20,843 bases of DNA from an uncultured Lachnospiraceae bacterium. Lineage in GTDB: Bacteria; Bacillota; Clostridia; Lachnospirales; Lachnospiraceae. Each line of letters starts with the position of its first letter. Position 1 is the first letter of the stretch. Under the pieces are notes generated by a model. The model was not told where the DNA came from. It was given only the letters and a program-made list of their open reading frames with translations, and did no database searches. Made by a program: the position numbers and the translations under genes. The stretch lies in the NCBI GenBank assembly GCA_947175845.1, contig CAMWOK010000016.1:1-20843 (forward strand), given 5' to 3'. Positions 1 to 7,217 of this stretch are shown piece after piece.

Positions 1-1
1 G

Positions 2-649
2 CTGTCTGAGACACCGACGGCGGCGTTTTTGGTGACAGGGGCATTCAAGTATCCATTTATTTTGTATTGTCTGCCCGAAAATTCTGAAGTTCGTTCTCAA
101 AGCAGCAATTTTGCCGCTTGGGAGTGGTGGAAAGAATCTATGGATGGAGTGAACTGGATGTTAGTGAGTTCAGACGGCGACGAAGGAATAGCGATCACAG
201 ATGGTGTATACTCATCTTTGGGAGGAGTAGGTCAGACCACCATATATTTCACAGAATTTAACCATAATGGGGATCACTTAGCAGCTATTGCGATTGAAAA
301 TGATGATGAACTTGCTAAAATACCAGGACTATTTGCAGAGATGGGTGCGACTGCAATCCAGCTCCCTGTAGCAGACGCCCTTGCAATGGATAATGCAACT
401 GTTCAGATGAATACAACCAGCACAGAAGTGGCTCAGCAAACACCACAGGCTCAGCAAACACCCCAGCCGGAAAATACAGTCGTATCACAGGGCACATACA
501 CGGTAGAAGCCAATGACAATCTCAGCAAGATTGCCCAGAAAGTGTATGGGGACAAAAAGGCATGGAAAGAGATTTACAAGGCAAACCCTGTCATTAAGGG
601 GGATTATGTGATTTACAAAGGGCAGGTTCTTGTCATTCCTGCAAGGTAA
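2..649 (+). CDS. C-terminal part of a LysM-domain protein (5' end outside window)
   Basis: The reading frame is open from the first base (it reads LSETPTAAF before the first possible start, a TTG at 29), so the gene probably begins upstream and is seen here only in part. The last 50 or so residues form a LysM domain (starts YTVEANDNLSKIAQKVYGD, ends GQVLVIP), a module that binds peptidoglycan or chitin-type glycans, or serves as an assembly domain in phage-tail and spore proteins. A Gln/Thr/Pro-rich linker with a repeated QQTPQ unit separates it from a roughly 120-residue N-terminal region that I do not recognise. No signal peptide or membrane segment is visible in the part present. A terminator hairpin follows at once. 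A LysM fold is well supported. Whether this is a cell-wall, spore-coat or prophage-tail protein cannot be decided without the missing 5' end. Confidence 0.75.
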   Translation: MSETPTAAFLVTGAFKYPFILYCLPENSEVRSQSSNFAAWEWWKESMDGVNWMLVSSDGDEGIAITDGVYSSLGGVGQTTIYFTEFNHNGDHLAAIAIENDDELAKIPGLFAEMGATAIQLPVADALAMDNATVQMNTTSTEVAQQTPQAQQTPQPENTVVSQGTYTVEANDNLSKIAQKVYGDKKAWKEIYKANPVIKGDYVIYKGQVLVIPAR

Positions 650-655
650 AAGAGG

Positions 656-697
656 GTATCTCTAAGTTCAGGTCTTTGAGGACTTAGGGATACTTTT
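656..697 (+). terminator. Intrinsic terminator after the LysM gene
   Basis: A 14-bp stem pairs 656-669 with 680-693, with two G-T wobbles and a 10-nt loop, and is followed by TTTT. It starts 7 bases after the LysM stop codon. Confidence 0.75.
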
Positions 698-777
698 ATG
701 TAACGAATAAGCTGATGAAGAAAAAGTGTAAAGGGATATTGACAAGATCAAAGAGTAGAATTGAATAGCAGCAAATA

Positions 778-813
778 AAAAGGGTGCAAGGTCTATCAGT
801 CTTGCACCCTTTT
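778..813. terminator. Second terminator-like hairpin, possibly bidirectional
   Basis: A perfect 13-bp stem pairs 778-790 with 801-813 (core AGGGTGCAAG / CTTGCACCCT). An A-run on one side and a T-run on the other mean it could end transcription on either strand. No intact gene lies between it and the previous terminator; 698-777 shows nothing I can assign. Confidence 0.6.
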
Positions 814-854
814 ATGATATAGGGGGAATTGATAACGATAATAAATTATGACAC

Positions 855-1030
855 ATGTTAGTTGATAAAAACATGACACAAACAGATTTACAACGTGCAA
901 TAAAATGCAGTTCTAATACAATAAGTAAAATAAAACGCAAGCTTTTGAATGTCTGTATAATGGGTTAAATCCCTCGCATGAAGACAAAACTGCAAATACA
1001 AGTGATTCTCCTTGGATTATAATACTATAA
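855..1030 (+). pseudogene. Broken helix-turn-helix (Cro/C1-type) gene remnant
   Basis: From the ATG at 855 a 37-codon frame reads MLVDKNMTQTDLQRAIKCSS and continues with NTISKIKR. This matches the first helices of small clostridial XRE repressors (usual pattern L-x-DKxMxxxDL...A-x-SxxTI-x-K). The frame stops at 968, inside what should be the DNA-binding domain. A different frame stays open to a stop at 1030 (953-1030, containing YNGLNPSHEDK), but I cannot match it to the rest of an XRE protein. The simplest reading is a truncated or frameshifted gene in an AT-rich scar. No good ribosome site precedes the ATG. Confidence 0.45.
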
Positions 1031-1054
1031 TTCATTTAGTTTATATTTTTTGGA

Positions 1055-1060
1055 TATAAT
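1055..1060 (+). promoter_or_regulatory. Possible -10 box for the XRE gene
   Basis: A perfect TATAAT lies about 70 bases upstream of the GTG start at 1131. The best -35 candidate (TTCATT at 1031, 18-bp spacer) is weak. The surrounding DNA is so AT-rich (10 G/C in 1021-1080) that chance matches are likely. Confidence 0.35.
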
Positions 1061-1130
1061 TCAGATTATAGACTATTGTTTATAACTCGAATAAATTACA
1101 ATATTGAACTATAAGGAAGGAGAGACACAA

Positions 1131-1460
1131 GTGGTAGAAGATGAAGTAATCAGCAGGATAAGGTACTTTCTGGAGTATAAGCACTGGAGTCTGTACAGGC
1201 TTGCGAAGGAGGCAGATATCCCATATGGCAGTCTGAGTAATATTTTTAACCGAAAAACGGTGCCGTCTATACCAACTCTTGACAGAATCTGCAAAGGTTT
1301 TGGCATTAATCTCAGTACGTTTTTTGAGTATGATGACAATCCGATTAAGATTGAAAGCCTGTCAGATGCAGAACAGGATCTCGTCAACTCCTATCGGATT
1401 TTGTCGGTGAATGACAAAGCGTTGTTAACTGCATATTTAGATGGTCTTCGTAAACGATGA
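1131..1460 (+). CDS. XRE-family helix-turn-helix transcriptional regulator
   Basis: This is a 109-residue DNA-binding protein. An HTH_XRE domain covers about residues 4-62: the recognition part reads LAKEADIPYGSLSNIFNRK and the domain ends with the common PSIPTLDRICKGFGI...FFE pattern. A 45-residue helical tail (SLSDAEQDLVNSYRILSVNDK) follows, typical of compact clostridial XRE regulators. I chose the GTG at 1131 because AAGGAG at 1117-1122 lies 8 bases upstream; the TTG at 1104 has no such site. It is monocistronic, with its own terminator. It sits next to a broken relative (855-968) and about 100 bases upstream of the fuc promoter, so it could regulate the fuc genes, but nothing in the sequence proves that. 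Target and ligand are unknown. Confidence 0.85.
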   Translation: MVEDEVISRIRYFLEYKHWSLYRLAKEADIPYGSLSNIFNRKTVPSIPTLDRICKGFGINLSTFFEYDDNPIKIESLSDAEQDLVNSYRILSVNDKALLTAYLDGLRKR

Positions 1461-1461
1461 G

Positions 1462-1496
1462 AGCATTTGCCAGTTCCATAAATGGCAGATGCTTTT
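1462..1496 (+). terminator. Intrinsic terminator after the XRE gene
   Basis: An 11-bp stem pairs 1462-1472 (AGCATTTGCCA) with 1483-1493 (TGGCAGATGCT), with one wobble and a 10-nt loop. It is followed by TTTATT and begins two bases after the XRE stop codon. Confidence 0.8.
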
Positions 1497-1565
1497 ATTG
1501 ATTTCCTATGCCCTGCGCAGTCCCCGCCTGCGGAACGGATTCCCGAAAGGGAAAAATCCAGTATA

Positions 1566-1578
1566 TGGTTGACAACCA
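1566..1578. promoter_or_regulatory. Palindromic candidate operator over the fuc -35 box
   Basis: TGGTTGACAACCA is a perfect 6+1+6 palindrome centred on 1572, and it contains the whole -35 hexamer TTGACA. A repressor bound here would block RNA polymerase, so it is a natural candidate for L-fucose-responsive control. The TTG...CAA half-sites resemble those used by GntR- or LacI-class dimers. The regulator is not identified. Confidence 0.5.
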
Positions 1579-1597
1579 CTGTCCGCAATGATAGATT
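1569..1597 (+). promoter_or_regulatory. Promoter of the fucA-fucK-fucI operon
   Basis: A perfect -35 TTGACA (1569-1574) is followed after exactly 17 bp by TAGATT (1592-1597, 4 of 6 to consensus). Transcription would start near 1604, giving a 5' leader of about 135 nt before fucA. That leader holds a GC-rich hairpin (1665-1673 with 1683-1690, one bulge, loop TTTTCTTTT) without a U-tail, so it is not a standard terminator. Confidence 0.65.
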
Positions 1598-1739
1598 ATA
1601 AGTAATGAAAGGCTTAAGTACTATTGTATTGCGAATAAGAACAGACAATGCCTGGGGTTCATTATCCGGGCAGTTTTCTTTTCTGCCGGATGTGCAGGAT
1701 GCGGTGGTACGCCTTAATAAAATAACAGGAGGTAGCAGA

Positions 1740-2453
1740 ATGCAGTCGTTGGATGAAGTAAGGGAGCAGATATGTGATGTCTGCCACAAGATGTGGCAGC
1801 AGGGATGGGTTGCCGCAAATGATGGAAATGTGAGCGCCCGGCTCGAGGATGGTAGAATTGTGGCGACGCCCACAGGCATCAGCAAGTCGTTTATCACGCC
1901 GGACAAGCTTGTGATACTCGACCGCGACGGAAATATCCTGGAAGCCAACGGGGATTACAGACCGTCAAGCGAGATTAAGATGCACCTGAGATGCTATGAT
2001 AAGCGCAGTGACGTCATGAGTGTCGTACATGCCCACCCGCCCGGAGCGACAGGCTTTGCGGTGGCGCACAAGGCCATGGACATGTACAATATGATAGAGG
2101 ATGTCGCAGTGATCGGCGCCGTGCCGCTCACCCCGTACGGGACGCCGTCCACGACGGAAGTGCCCGACGCCATTGAGCCGTATCTGGAGGAGCATGACGT
2201 CATGCTGCTTGAAAATCACGGTGCGCTCGCGGTGGGAAGCGATGTCATCACGGCTTACTACCGGATGGAGAGCCTCGAGCTCTGGGCGAAGATTACCATC
2301 AATGCAGTGATTCTGGGCGGAAGCTTTGACATCAGCAGAGAGAATATCCAGAAGCTGATCGACCTGAGAGGGTACTACAAGGTGACAGGCAGGCATCCGG
2401 GGTACAAGCAGTTCAACCCGGAGGATAAAATGCTGCATAAGACAGATGGCTGA
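1740..2453 (+). CDS. fucA: L-fuculose-1-phosphate aldolase
   Basis: A 237-residue class II (zinc) aldolase of the AraD/FucA family. It splits L-fuculose 1-phosphate into dihydroxyacetone phosphate and L-lactaldehyde in the cytosol. Visible signatures: the phosphate-binding GN at 29-30 and PTG at 44-46, SSE at 76-78 with the probable catalytic Glu78, the zinc ligands His97 and His99 in HAHPP, and His160 in LENHG. The spacing matches E. coli FucA (E73, H92, H94, H155). The start is set at 1740 by AGGAGGT at 1727-1733. The frame is open back to an ATG at 1605, but that start has no ribosome site and would add 45 residues the family lacks. It is first in the operon, 14 bases before the kinase. 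Ribulose-5-phosphate epimerase (AraD) is the main alternative; the fucI neighbour favours FucA. Confidence 0.93.
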   Translation: MQSLDEVREQICDVCHKMWQQGWVAANDGNVSARLEDGRIVATPTGISKSFITPDKLVILDRDGNILEANGDYRPSSEIKMHLRCYDKRSDVMSVVHAHPPGATGFAVAHKAMDMYNMIEDVAVIGAVPLTPYGTPSTTEVPDAIEPYLEEHDVMLLENHGALAVGSDVITAYYRMESLELWAKITINAVILGGSFDISRENIQKLIDLRGYYKVTGRHPGYKQFNPEDKMLHKTDG

Positions 2454-2467
2454 GAGGGGGCGGCAGG

Positions 2468-3907
2468 ATGAAAACAGTGCTTGCAATTGATTTTGGCGCC
2501 TCGAGCGGGAGAGCGATAAAAGCCAGCTTTGACGGGGAAAAAATTGTCTCGCAGGAGATACACCGTTTTGAGAACATACCAGTCACGATAGACGGACATA
2601 TGTGCCATGACGTGCCGATGATTGTGGGCGAAGTGAAGGCGGCGCTCCAGAAGGCGGGACAGATTGACGCGTTCGCGTTTGACACCTGGGGAGTGGACTA
2701 CGCGCTGATCGGTGCGGACGGAAAGATGCTGCACATGCCGTTCCACTATCGGGACGAACGGACGAAGGACATTGCGGACACCGTCTTTGCGAAGATATCC
2801 CGCGAGGAGCTCTACCGGGAGACCGGAAACCAGATAATGAACATCAACACGCTGTTTCAGCTGCTTGCAGACGAGAACCGCGGCAGTGCGGAATCGCTTC
2901 TGATGATGCCGGATCTGTTCGCGTATCTGTTTTCCGGTAACAGGGTGTGCGAGTGCAGTATTGCGTCGACGACACAGATGTTTAACCCGGTTGCGGGACA
3001 GTGGAGCGAGACGATTCTGCAGCGGTTTGGTATCTCTGAAACGCTGTTTCCAAGGCTGGTGCCGAGCGCTTCCATAACCGGGGAAGCCGAGGCGTATGGC
3101 GGCGCTAAGATCGTGTCCATAGCGGGGCATGACACACAGTGCGCCGTGGCAGCCATGCCCTGCAACAGCCAGGAAAATGAGGCGTTTCTCTCCTGCGGAA
3201 CATGGTCTCTCATCGGCTGTGAGCTCGACGCGCCGGTCTTGACAGAAGAGAGCAGCCGGATGGGACTGTCCAATGAACTTGGCGCGAACAACAAGATTAA
3301 TTTCCTCAAAAATATCAGCGGTCTGTGGGTGATTCAGGAAATTCGCAGAAGCCTTGCAAAGACGGACCGAAAATACAGCTACAACGAGCTCGAGATGATG
3401 GCGCGGGACAGCGAACCTTTCCTGTGCTTTATCGACCCGGACAACGAGATGTTTGCCTCTCCGGAGAATCTGCCGGACAAAATCAGGGCGTACTGCAGCC
3501 AGACCGGCCAGACCGTGCCTGAGACGACGGGGGCGCTTGTGCGCTGCGTCTACGAGAGCCTGGCGCTCAAATACCGCTATGCGTTGGAACAGATTTCTCG
3601 GTGCACGGGGAAAACATTTGCGCTGCTTCACATGCTTGGCGGCGGGACAAAGGACGGCTTTCTCTGCGAGCTGACAGCGGACAGCCTGGGGATTCCGGTC
3701 GAGGCTGGACCCGTCGAGGCAACCGCGCTTGGCAACATCATCCTGCAGCTGATTGCGCTGGGTGAGGTGAAGGACGTGGAGGAGGGCAGGCGGATCATTG
3801 CGCGCACGGAGACGGTAAAGACGTATACGCCTGCGCACACACACGGGTGGCAGGAGGCATACGAGCGGTTTGTGTCCGTGAATTTTGGCTCTAACGATAC
3901 AATTTAA
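2468..3907 (+). CDS. fucK: FGGY sugar kinase, RhaB (rhamnulokinase) type; predicted L-fuculokinase
   Basis: A 479-residue FGGY-family kinase that transfers phosphate from ATP to a ketose. Seen in order: phosphate-1 loop DFGASSGRA (8-16), the sugar-site segment FDTWGVDYALI (71-81), the catalytic-base region AGHDTQ with Asp222, phosphate-2 loop SCGTWS (242-247), and the adenosine motif LGGGTKDG (390-397) followed by GPVEATALGN (414-423). The last motif, NTLFQLLADENR (127-138) and IASTTQMF (165-172) are hallmarks of rhamnulokinases rather than of E. coli-type FucK. The position between fuculose-phosphate aldolase and fucose isomerase predicts L-fuculose as the substrate; that is inference. Ribosome site GAGGGGG at 2454-2460 lies right after the fucA stop, suggesting coupled translation. 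Rhamnulose or dual use is possible. Confidence 0.88.
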   Translation: MKTVLAIDFGASSGRAIKASFDGEKIVSQEIHRFENIPVTIDGHMCHDVPMIVGEVKAALQKAGQIDAFAFDTWGVDYALIGADGKMLHMPFHYRDERTKDIADTVFAKISREELYRETGNQIMNINTLFQLLADENRGSAESLLMMPDLFAYLFSGNRVCECSIASTTQMFNPVAGQWSETILQRFGISETLFPRLVPSASITGEAEAYGGAKIVSIAGHDTQCAVAAMPCNSQENEAFLSCGTWSLIGCELDAPVLTEESSRMGLSNELGANNKINFLKNISGLWVIQEIRRSLAKTDRKYSYNELEMMARDSEPFLCFIDPDNEMFASPENLPDKIRAYCSQTGQTVPETTGALVRCVYESLALKYRYALEQISRCTGKTFALLHMLGGGTKDGFLCELTADSLGIPVEAGPVEATALGNIILQLIALGEVKDVEEGRRIIARTETVKTYTPAHTHGWQEAYERFVSVNFGSNDTI

Positions 3908-3936
3908 TATAGATATAAAAATATGGAGGGAAAATT

Positions 3937-5721
3937 ATGCAGTATCCTAAAATTGGCATCAGGCCTGTAATCGACGGAAGATGGGGCGGTGTGCGCGAGA
4001 GTCTTGAGAAGCAGACAATGGGAATGGCGCAGGCAGCACTCGGCCTGATCGAGAACAATCTCAAGTATCCTGACGGCACCAAGGTACAGTGTGTGCTGTG
4101 CGACACGACAATCGGCGGCGGTGCGGAGGCCGCAAAGTGTGCGGATCAGTTCTCGAAGGAAAACGTGGTGGCGACATTGAGCGTGACCCCGTGCTGGTGC
4201 TACGGTTCTGAGACTTTTGACATGGATCCTAAAACCATCAAGGCCGTGTGGGGCTTTAACGGCACAGAGCGCCCTGGTGCAGTGTATCTGGCGGCCGTTA
4301 TGGCAGCGTACGCCCAGAAGGGGCTTCCTGCGTTCTCTATTTACGGACACGACGTGCAGGATATGGATGACCACAGCATCCCGGAGGATGTGGCAGAGAA
4401 GATTCTCCGCTTTGCGCGCGCAGCAGTCACTGTAGGCTGGATGAAGAATAAATCGTACGTGAATCTGGGCGGGATCGCCATGGGTATCGCGGGAAGTTAC
4501 TGCAATGCGGACATGTTCCAGAAGTATTTTGGCATCCGCGCCGAGTGGGTTGACATGACCGAGATCATCCGCCGCATAACACTCGATATCTATGATAAGG
4601 ACGAGTACGAGAAAGCGCTTGGATGGGTGAGGGAGAACTGCAAAGAAGGCTTCGACCTCAACAGCGGCAAGGATTTTCCGGAAATCATACGCAAGTCCAA
4701 GGTGGTTCCGCCCGACAAGGACTGGGAGTTTATCGTAAAAATGACAATTATCGCCCGCGATATCCTGTTTGGCAACAAGAAGCTCGACGAGCTGGGCTGG
4801 CATGAGGAGGCGCTCGGCAAAAACGCGGTGGCAGGCGGCTTCCAGGGACAGAGAAACTGGACAGACTGGCTTCCAAACGCAGACTTTACAGAGGCGATCT
4901 TAGCGTCCTCTTTCGACTGGAACGGACCGAAGGCGCCGACACCGTTCGCAACCGAGAATGACACGTTAAACGGTGTGGCGATGATGCTGGGAACCCTGAT
5001 CTCAAACACAGCGCCCTGCTTCCACGACGTGCGTACATACTGGAGTCCCGAGGCGTGTGAGCGTGTGACGGGCGCAAAGCCCGACGGGATCGCTGCGAAC
5101 GGGTTCATCCATCTGATTAATTCGGGCGCAACGGCGCTTGACGGTTCCGGTGCGGCAAAAAATGCGGATGGAAATGGCTGCATGAAGCCATTCTGGGAGA
5201 TGGCACAGCAGGACATCAAGGCATGCCTCGACGCCACAGACTGGTGCCGGGCAAACTATGAGTATTTCAGAGGGGGCGGATTCTCAAGCCACTTCCGCTG
5301 CAGGGCCGAGATGCCTGTGACAATGCTGCGCGTGAATGTGATAGACGGCATTGGACCGGTGCTTCAGATTGCGGAGGGACACACGGTGGACCTGCCGGAT
5401 GAGATTCACTGTGTGATTGACAAGCGGACTGACGCCTCCTGGCCGACCACATGGTTCGTGCCCAGACTGACTGGAACAGGCGCATTCAAGGATGTCTACA
5501 GCGTGATGGCAAACTGGGGTGCAAACCACGGCGTGACAGTCTATGGACATGTCGGGGCAGACCTGATTACACTCGCGTCCATGCTGCGCATTCCGGTAAA
5601 TATGCACAATGTGGATAACGGCAGAATTTTCCGGCCGCATGCGTGGTCTGCATTTGGAACGGAGGACGTTCAGTCAGCGGATTACCGCGCATGTGCAGTG
5701 TACGGGCCGCTGTACCAGTAA
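3937..5721 (+). CDS. fucI: L-fucose isomerase
   Basis: A 594-residue manganese-dependent ketol isomerase, essentially the length of E. coli FucI (591), that converts L-fucose to L-fuculose (and often D-arabinose to D-ribulose). It opens with the family signature KIGIRPVIDGRWGGVRESLE (5-24). The metal/active-site residues are in place: Glu340 in FATENDTLNG, Asp364 in FHDVRTYWSPEA and His531 in ANHGVTVYGHVGAD, matching E337, D361 and H528 of E. coli. The C-terminal ASMLRIPVNMHNV and the final YGPLY are also typical. Ribosome site GGAGGG lies at 3925-3930, 6 bases before the ATG. It is last in the operon, 29 bases after the kinase, although it catalyses the first step. A strong terminator follows, so the transcript ends here. 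Confidence 0.97.
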   Translation: MQYPKIGIRPVIDGRWGGVRESLEKQTMGMAQAALGLIENNLKYPDGTKVQCVLCDTTIGGGAEAAKCADQFSKENVVATLSVTPCWCYGSETFDMDPKTIKAVWGFNGTERPGAVYLAAVMAAYAQKGLPAFSIYGHDVQDMDDHSIPEDVAEKILRFARAAVTVGWMKNKSYVNLGGIAMGIAGSYCNADMFQKYFGIRAEWVDMTEIIRRITLDIYDKDEYEKALGWVRENCKEGFDLNSGKDFPEIIRKSKVVPPDKDWEFIVKMTIIARDILFGNKKLDELGWHEEALGKNAVAGGFQGQRNWTDWLPNADFTEAILASSFDWNGPKAPTPFATENDTLNGVAMMLGTLISNTAPCFHDVRTYWSPEACERVTGAKPDGIAANGFIHLINSGATALDGSGAAKNADGNGCMKPFWEMAQQDIKACLDATDWCRANYEYFRGGGFSSHFRCRAEMPVTMLRVNVIDGIGPVLQIAEGHTVDLPDEIHCVIDKRTDASWPTTWFVPRLTGTGAFKDVYSVMANWGANHGVTVYGHVGADLITLASMLRIPVNMHNVDNGRIFRPHAWSAFGTEDVQSADYRACAVYGPLYQ

Positions 5722-5764
5722 GCCGATAGTACAGACTTTCGAAGACTCTGACAGTCTGACGATA

Positions 5765-5810
5765 CAAAAGAGAAAAACACTTTAGTGTACTAAGGTGTTT
5801 TTTTCTTTTG
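5765..5810. terminator. Terminator of the fuc operon
   Basis: A 21-bp stem pairs 5765-5785 with 5790-5810 (loop TGTA), with two G-T wobbles. It contains a seven-T run at 5798-5804 and a matching A-run on the other arm, so it could act on either strand. The inner 13 bases AAAAACACTTTAG recur in the terminator at 7105-7137. Confidence 0.85.
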
Positions 5811-5944
5811 TGAAAGCGCTGCATAAGTCTGCTTCTGACGCAGCGCGTCTACACGGAGGAGCTTCCGACTGCGTAAGGGCATTTAATGCGCATATTACAG
5901 TGAAAATCTAAACAAAAATTTATTTTTATGAAGAAATTTAGAGA

Positions 5945-5972
5945 TTGACAAATTTAAAAAGAGTGGTATTAT
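5945..5972 (+). promoter_or_regulatory. Promoter of the lipoprotein gene
   Basis: TTGACA (5945-5950) and TATTAT (5967-5972) are separated by 16 bp in AT-rich DNA. The predicted leader is about 140 nt and includes a small hairpin (GACAGGT 6033-6039 with ACCTGTC 6053-6059). Upstream, 5811-5944 has no gene, only short dyads such as GCGCTGC 5816-5822 with GCAGCGC 5840-5846. Confidence 0.7.
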
Positions 5973-6120
5973 AGTAGAGTAACGAATTAACAGATATAGA
6001 TTTCTGCTACTGCGCTGCATAATTCTCGAAGAGACAGGTTCCTGTGTCATGCACCTGTCATTTGAGTGTCAGTGTGATGCTGTGCGGAGTCTGTAAACAG
6101 AAAAAGGGGTAAACAGTATT

Positions 6121-7062
6121 ATGAAAAAGAAAGTTTTGGCACTGATGTTAACAGGGGTACTGACACTGTCGGCTACCGCGTGCGGCGGCAAGGAGAAGGA
6201 TGTGGATACATCCACAAGTACAAACACGACGACACCCACCGAGGTGCAGGCAAATACAGATGATACAGCGGCTCCCACAGAGCAGGCGTCCGAGGCGCAG
6301 CCGGAGGTTGATCCGCTCGAGGAAGCTGTCAAGAATATGGAGTCTGTCACCAATCTGGAAGCGCAGATGGTCATGGATATGGATATGGTCATAAGCGCTC
6401 AAGGACAGGAGCAGTCCGTAGAGTCCTCCACCATCATGGACATGGTTTGTTTCAATGATCCGATGAAGATTAAGATAGACATGAATATGGACATGGGTGC
6501 GCAGGGAAGTGCAAACATGCAGATTTATGCAGAGCCTGCTGAGGATGGCTCCTACATGATTTATCAGTTTGACGGACAGAACTGGTCGTCTAATACAGTT
6601 GCAGAGTCTGCTCTGGCAGATTATGACGCGCGCGGCAGCATGATGGATTTCATCGGCGATACTTCTGTGTACACACAGGAGGGAACTGAGCAGGTAGACG
6701 GTACAGATGCCTACAAATATTCTTATACATTGACTGAGGAGGAGCTCAAGGAGCAGATGCTTGCATCAGGTGCGCTGGACTCAGTCAGCCAGCTTGGAAT
6801 GGACATAAACCAGGAGGGCATGTTTGACGGACTCGGAGATGTGACCACATACGTGTGGATTGATGCAGAGTCTTACTATCCGCTGAAATACGAGATGGAT
6901 ATGACGACAGCTATGGATACGATGATGAAGAATATGGTTGAGGCGCTGGGTGAGCAGGCACAGGGCATGACTATGAGCGTTCCGCAGATGAAAGTTGTCA
7001 TGACATGCTCAAACTTCAACAGTGCGACAGACTTCACTGTTCCGGATGAGGCGAAGAACTAA
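6121..7062 (+). CDS. Secreted lipoprotein, Met-rich, LppX/DUF6612-like fold suspected
   Basis: A 313-residue exported lipoprotein. A signal peptide (MKKK, then hydrophobic 5-18) ends at a lipobox with the lipidated Cys21 (ATAC followed by GG). A Thr/Ser/Glu/Pro-rich flexible tether covers about 22-65. The rest has alternating strands rich in the pattern MDMDM, with roughly 28 Met, ending TDFTVPDEAKN. Such alternating Met/Asp strands and the WIDAESYYPLKYEMDM segment resemble clostridial lipoproteins of the DUF6612 / LolA-LppX superfamily, which form a half-barrel that may hold a lipid or other hydrophobic ligand. That assignment is from pattern memory, not a search. Ribosome site AAGGGGT lies about 10 bases upstream. 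The gene is monocistronic between two terminators, with its own promoter. The function is unknown; copper binding by the Met residues is a less likely alternative. Confidence 0.8.
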   Translation: MKKKVLALMLTGVLTLSATACGGKEKDVDTSTSTNTTTPTEVQANTDDTAAPTEQASEAQPEVDPLEEAVKNMESVTNLEAQMVMDMDMVISAQGQEQSVESSTIMDMVCFNDPMKIKIDMNMDMGAQGSANMQIYAEPAEDGSYMIYQFDGQNWSSNTVAESALADYDARGSMMDFIGDTSVYTQEGTEQVDGTDAYKYSYTLTEEELKEQMLASGALDSVSQLGMDINQEGMFDGLGDVTTYVWIDAESYYPLKYEMDMTTAMDTMMKNMVEALGEQAQGMTMSVPQMKVVMTCSNFNSATDFTVPDEAKN

Positions 7063-7104
7063 GGAATCACGAACAATAAAAAATCTCTTTTCAGAAAAAG
7101 GAGT

Positions 7105-7137
7105 AAAAAACACTTTAGGCAACTAAAGTGTTTTTTT
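7105..7137. terminator. Terminator of the lipoprotein gene
   Basis: A perfect 14-bp stem pairs 7105-7118 with 7123-7136 and is closed by the stable tetraloop GCAA, with a T-run to 7137. The arm AAAAACACTTTAG is the same as in the terminator at 5765-5810. Confidence 0.88.
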
Positions 7138-7202
7138 AATACGACTCTATATAACACTATAACATAACACAAAATATAAGTCTAGTGTTTTGTAAAATAT
7201 AT

Positions 7203-7211
7203 TGTTATAAT
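7203..7211 (+). promoter_or_regulatory. Extended -10 promoter for helD
   Basis: TGTTATAAT is a perfect extended -10 element (TG-n-TATAAT). No good -35 is present, which an extended -10 tolerates. Transcription would start near 7218 and give a leader of about 320 nt. An inverted pair AACACTA (7153-7159) / TAGTGTT (7183-7189) lies just upstream and could be a protein site. Confidence 0.6.
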
Positions 7212-7217
7212 AGGTAA

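Noticed and set aside
1537..1559. Small hairpin with GAAA loop upstream of the fuc promoter
   Set aside because: It lies upstream of the predicted start, so it would not be in the fuc RNA. It is short with a 3-nt bulge, and no function can be supported.
1681..1720. GGTGGTACG in the fucA leader as a second T-box
   Set aside because: Only the short GGTGGTAC core matches. No A1/A2 helices flank it, no terminator follows, and sugar genes are not expected T-box targets.
1605..1739. N-terminal extension of fucA from the ATG at 1605
   Set aside because: There is no ribosome site there, the extra 45 residues have no family match, and AGGAGGT points to the ATG at 1740.
2375..3844. Long open frame (489 codons) on the minus strand opposite fucK
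   Set aside because: It is a mirror of the codon pattern of fucK. The protein is rich in Arg, His and Leu with no domain, and it lies wholly over a well-recognised kinase.
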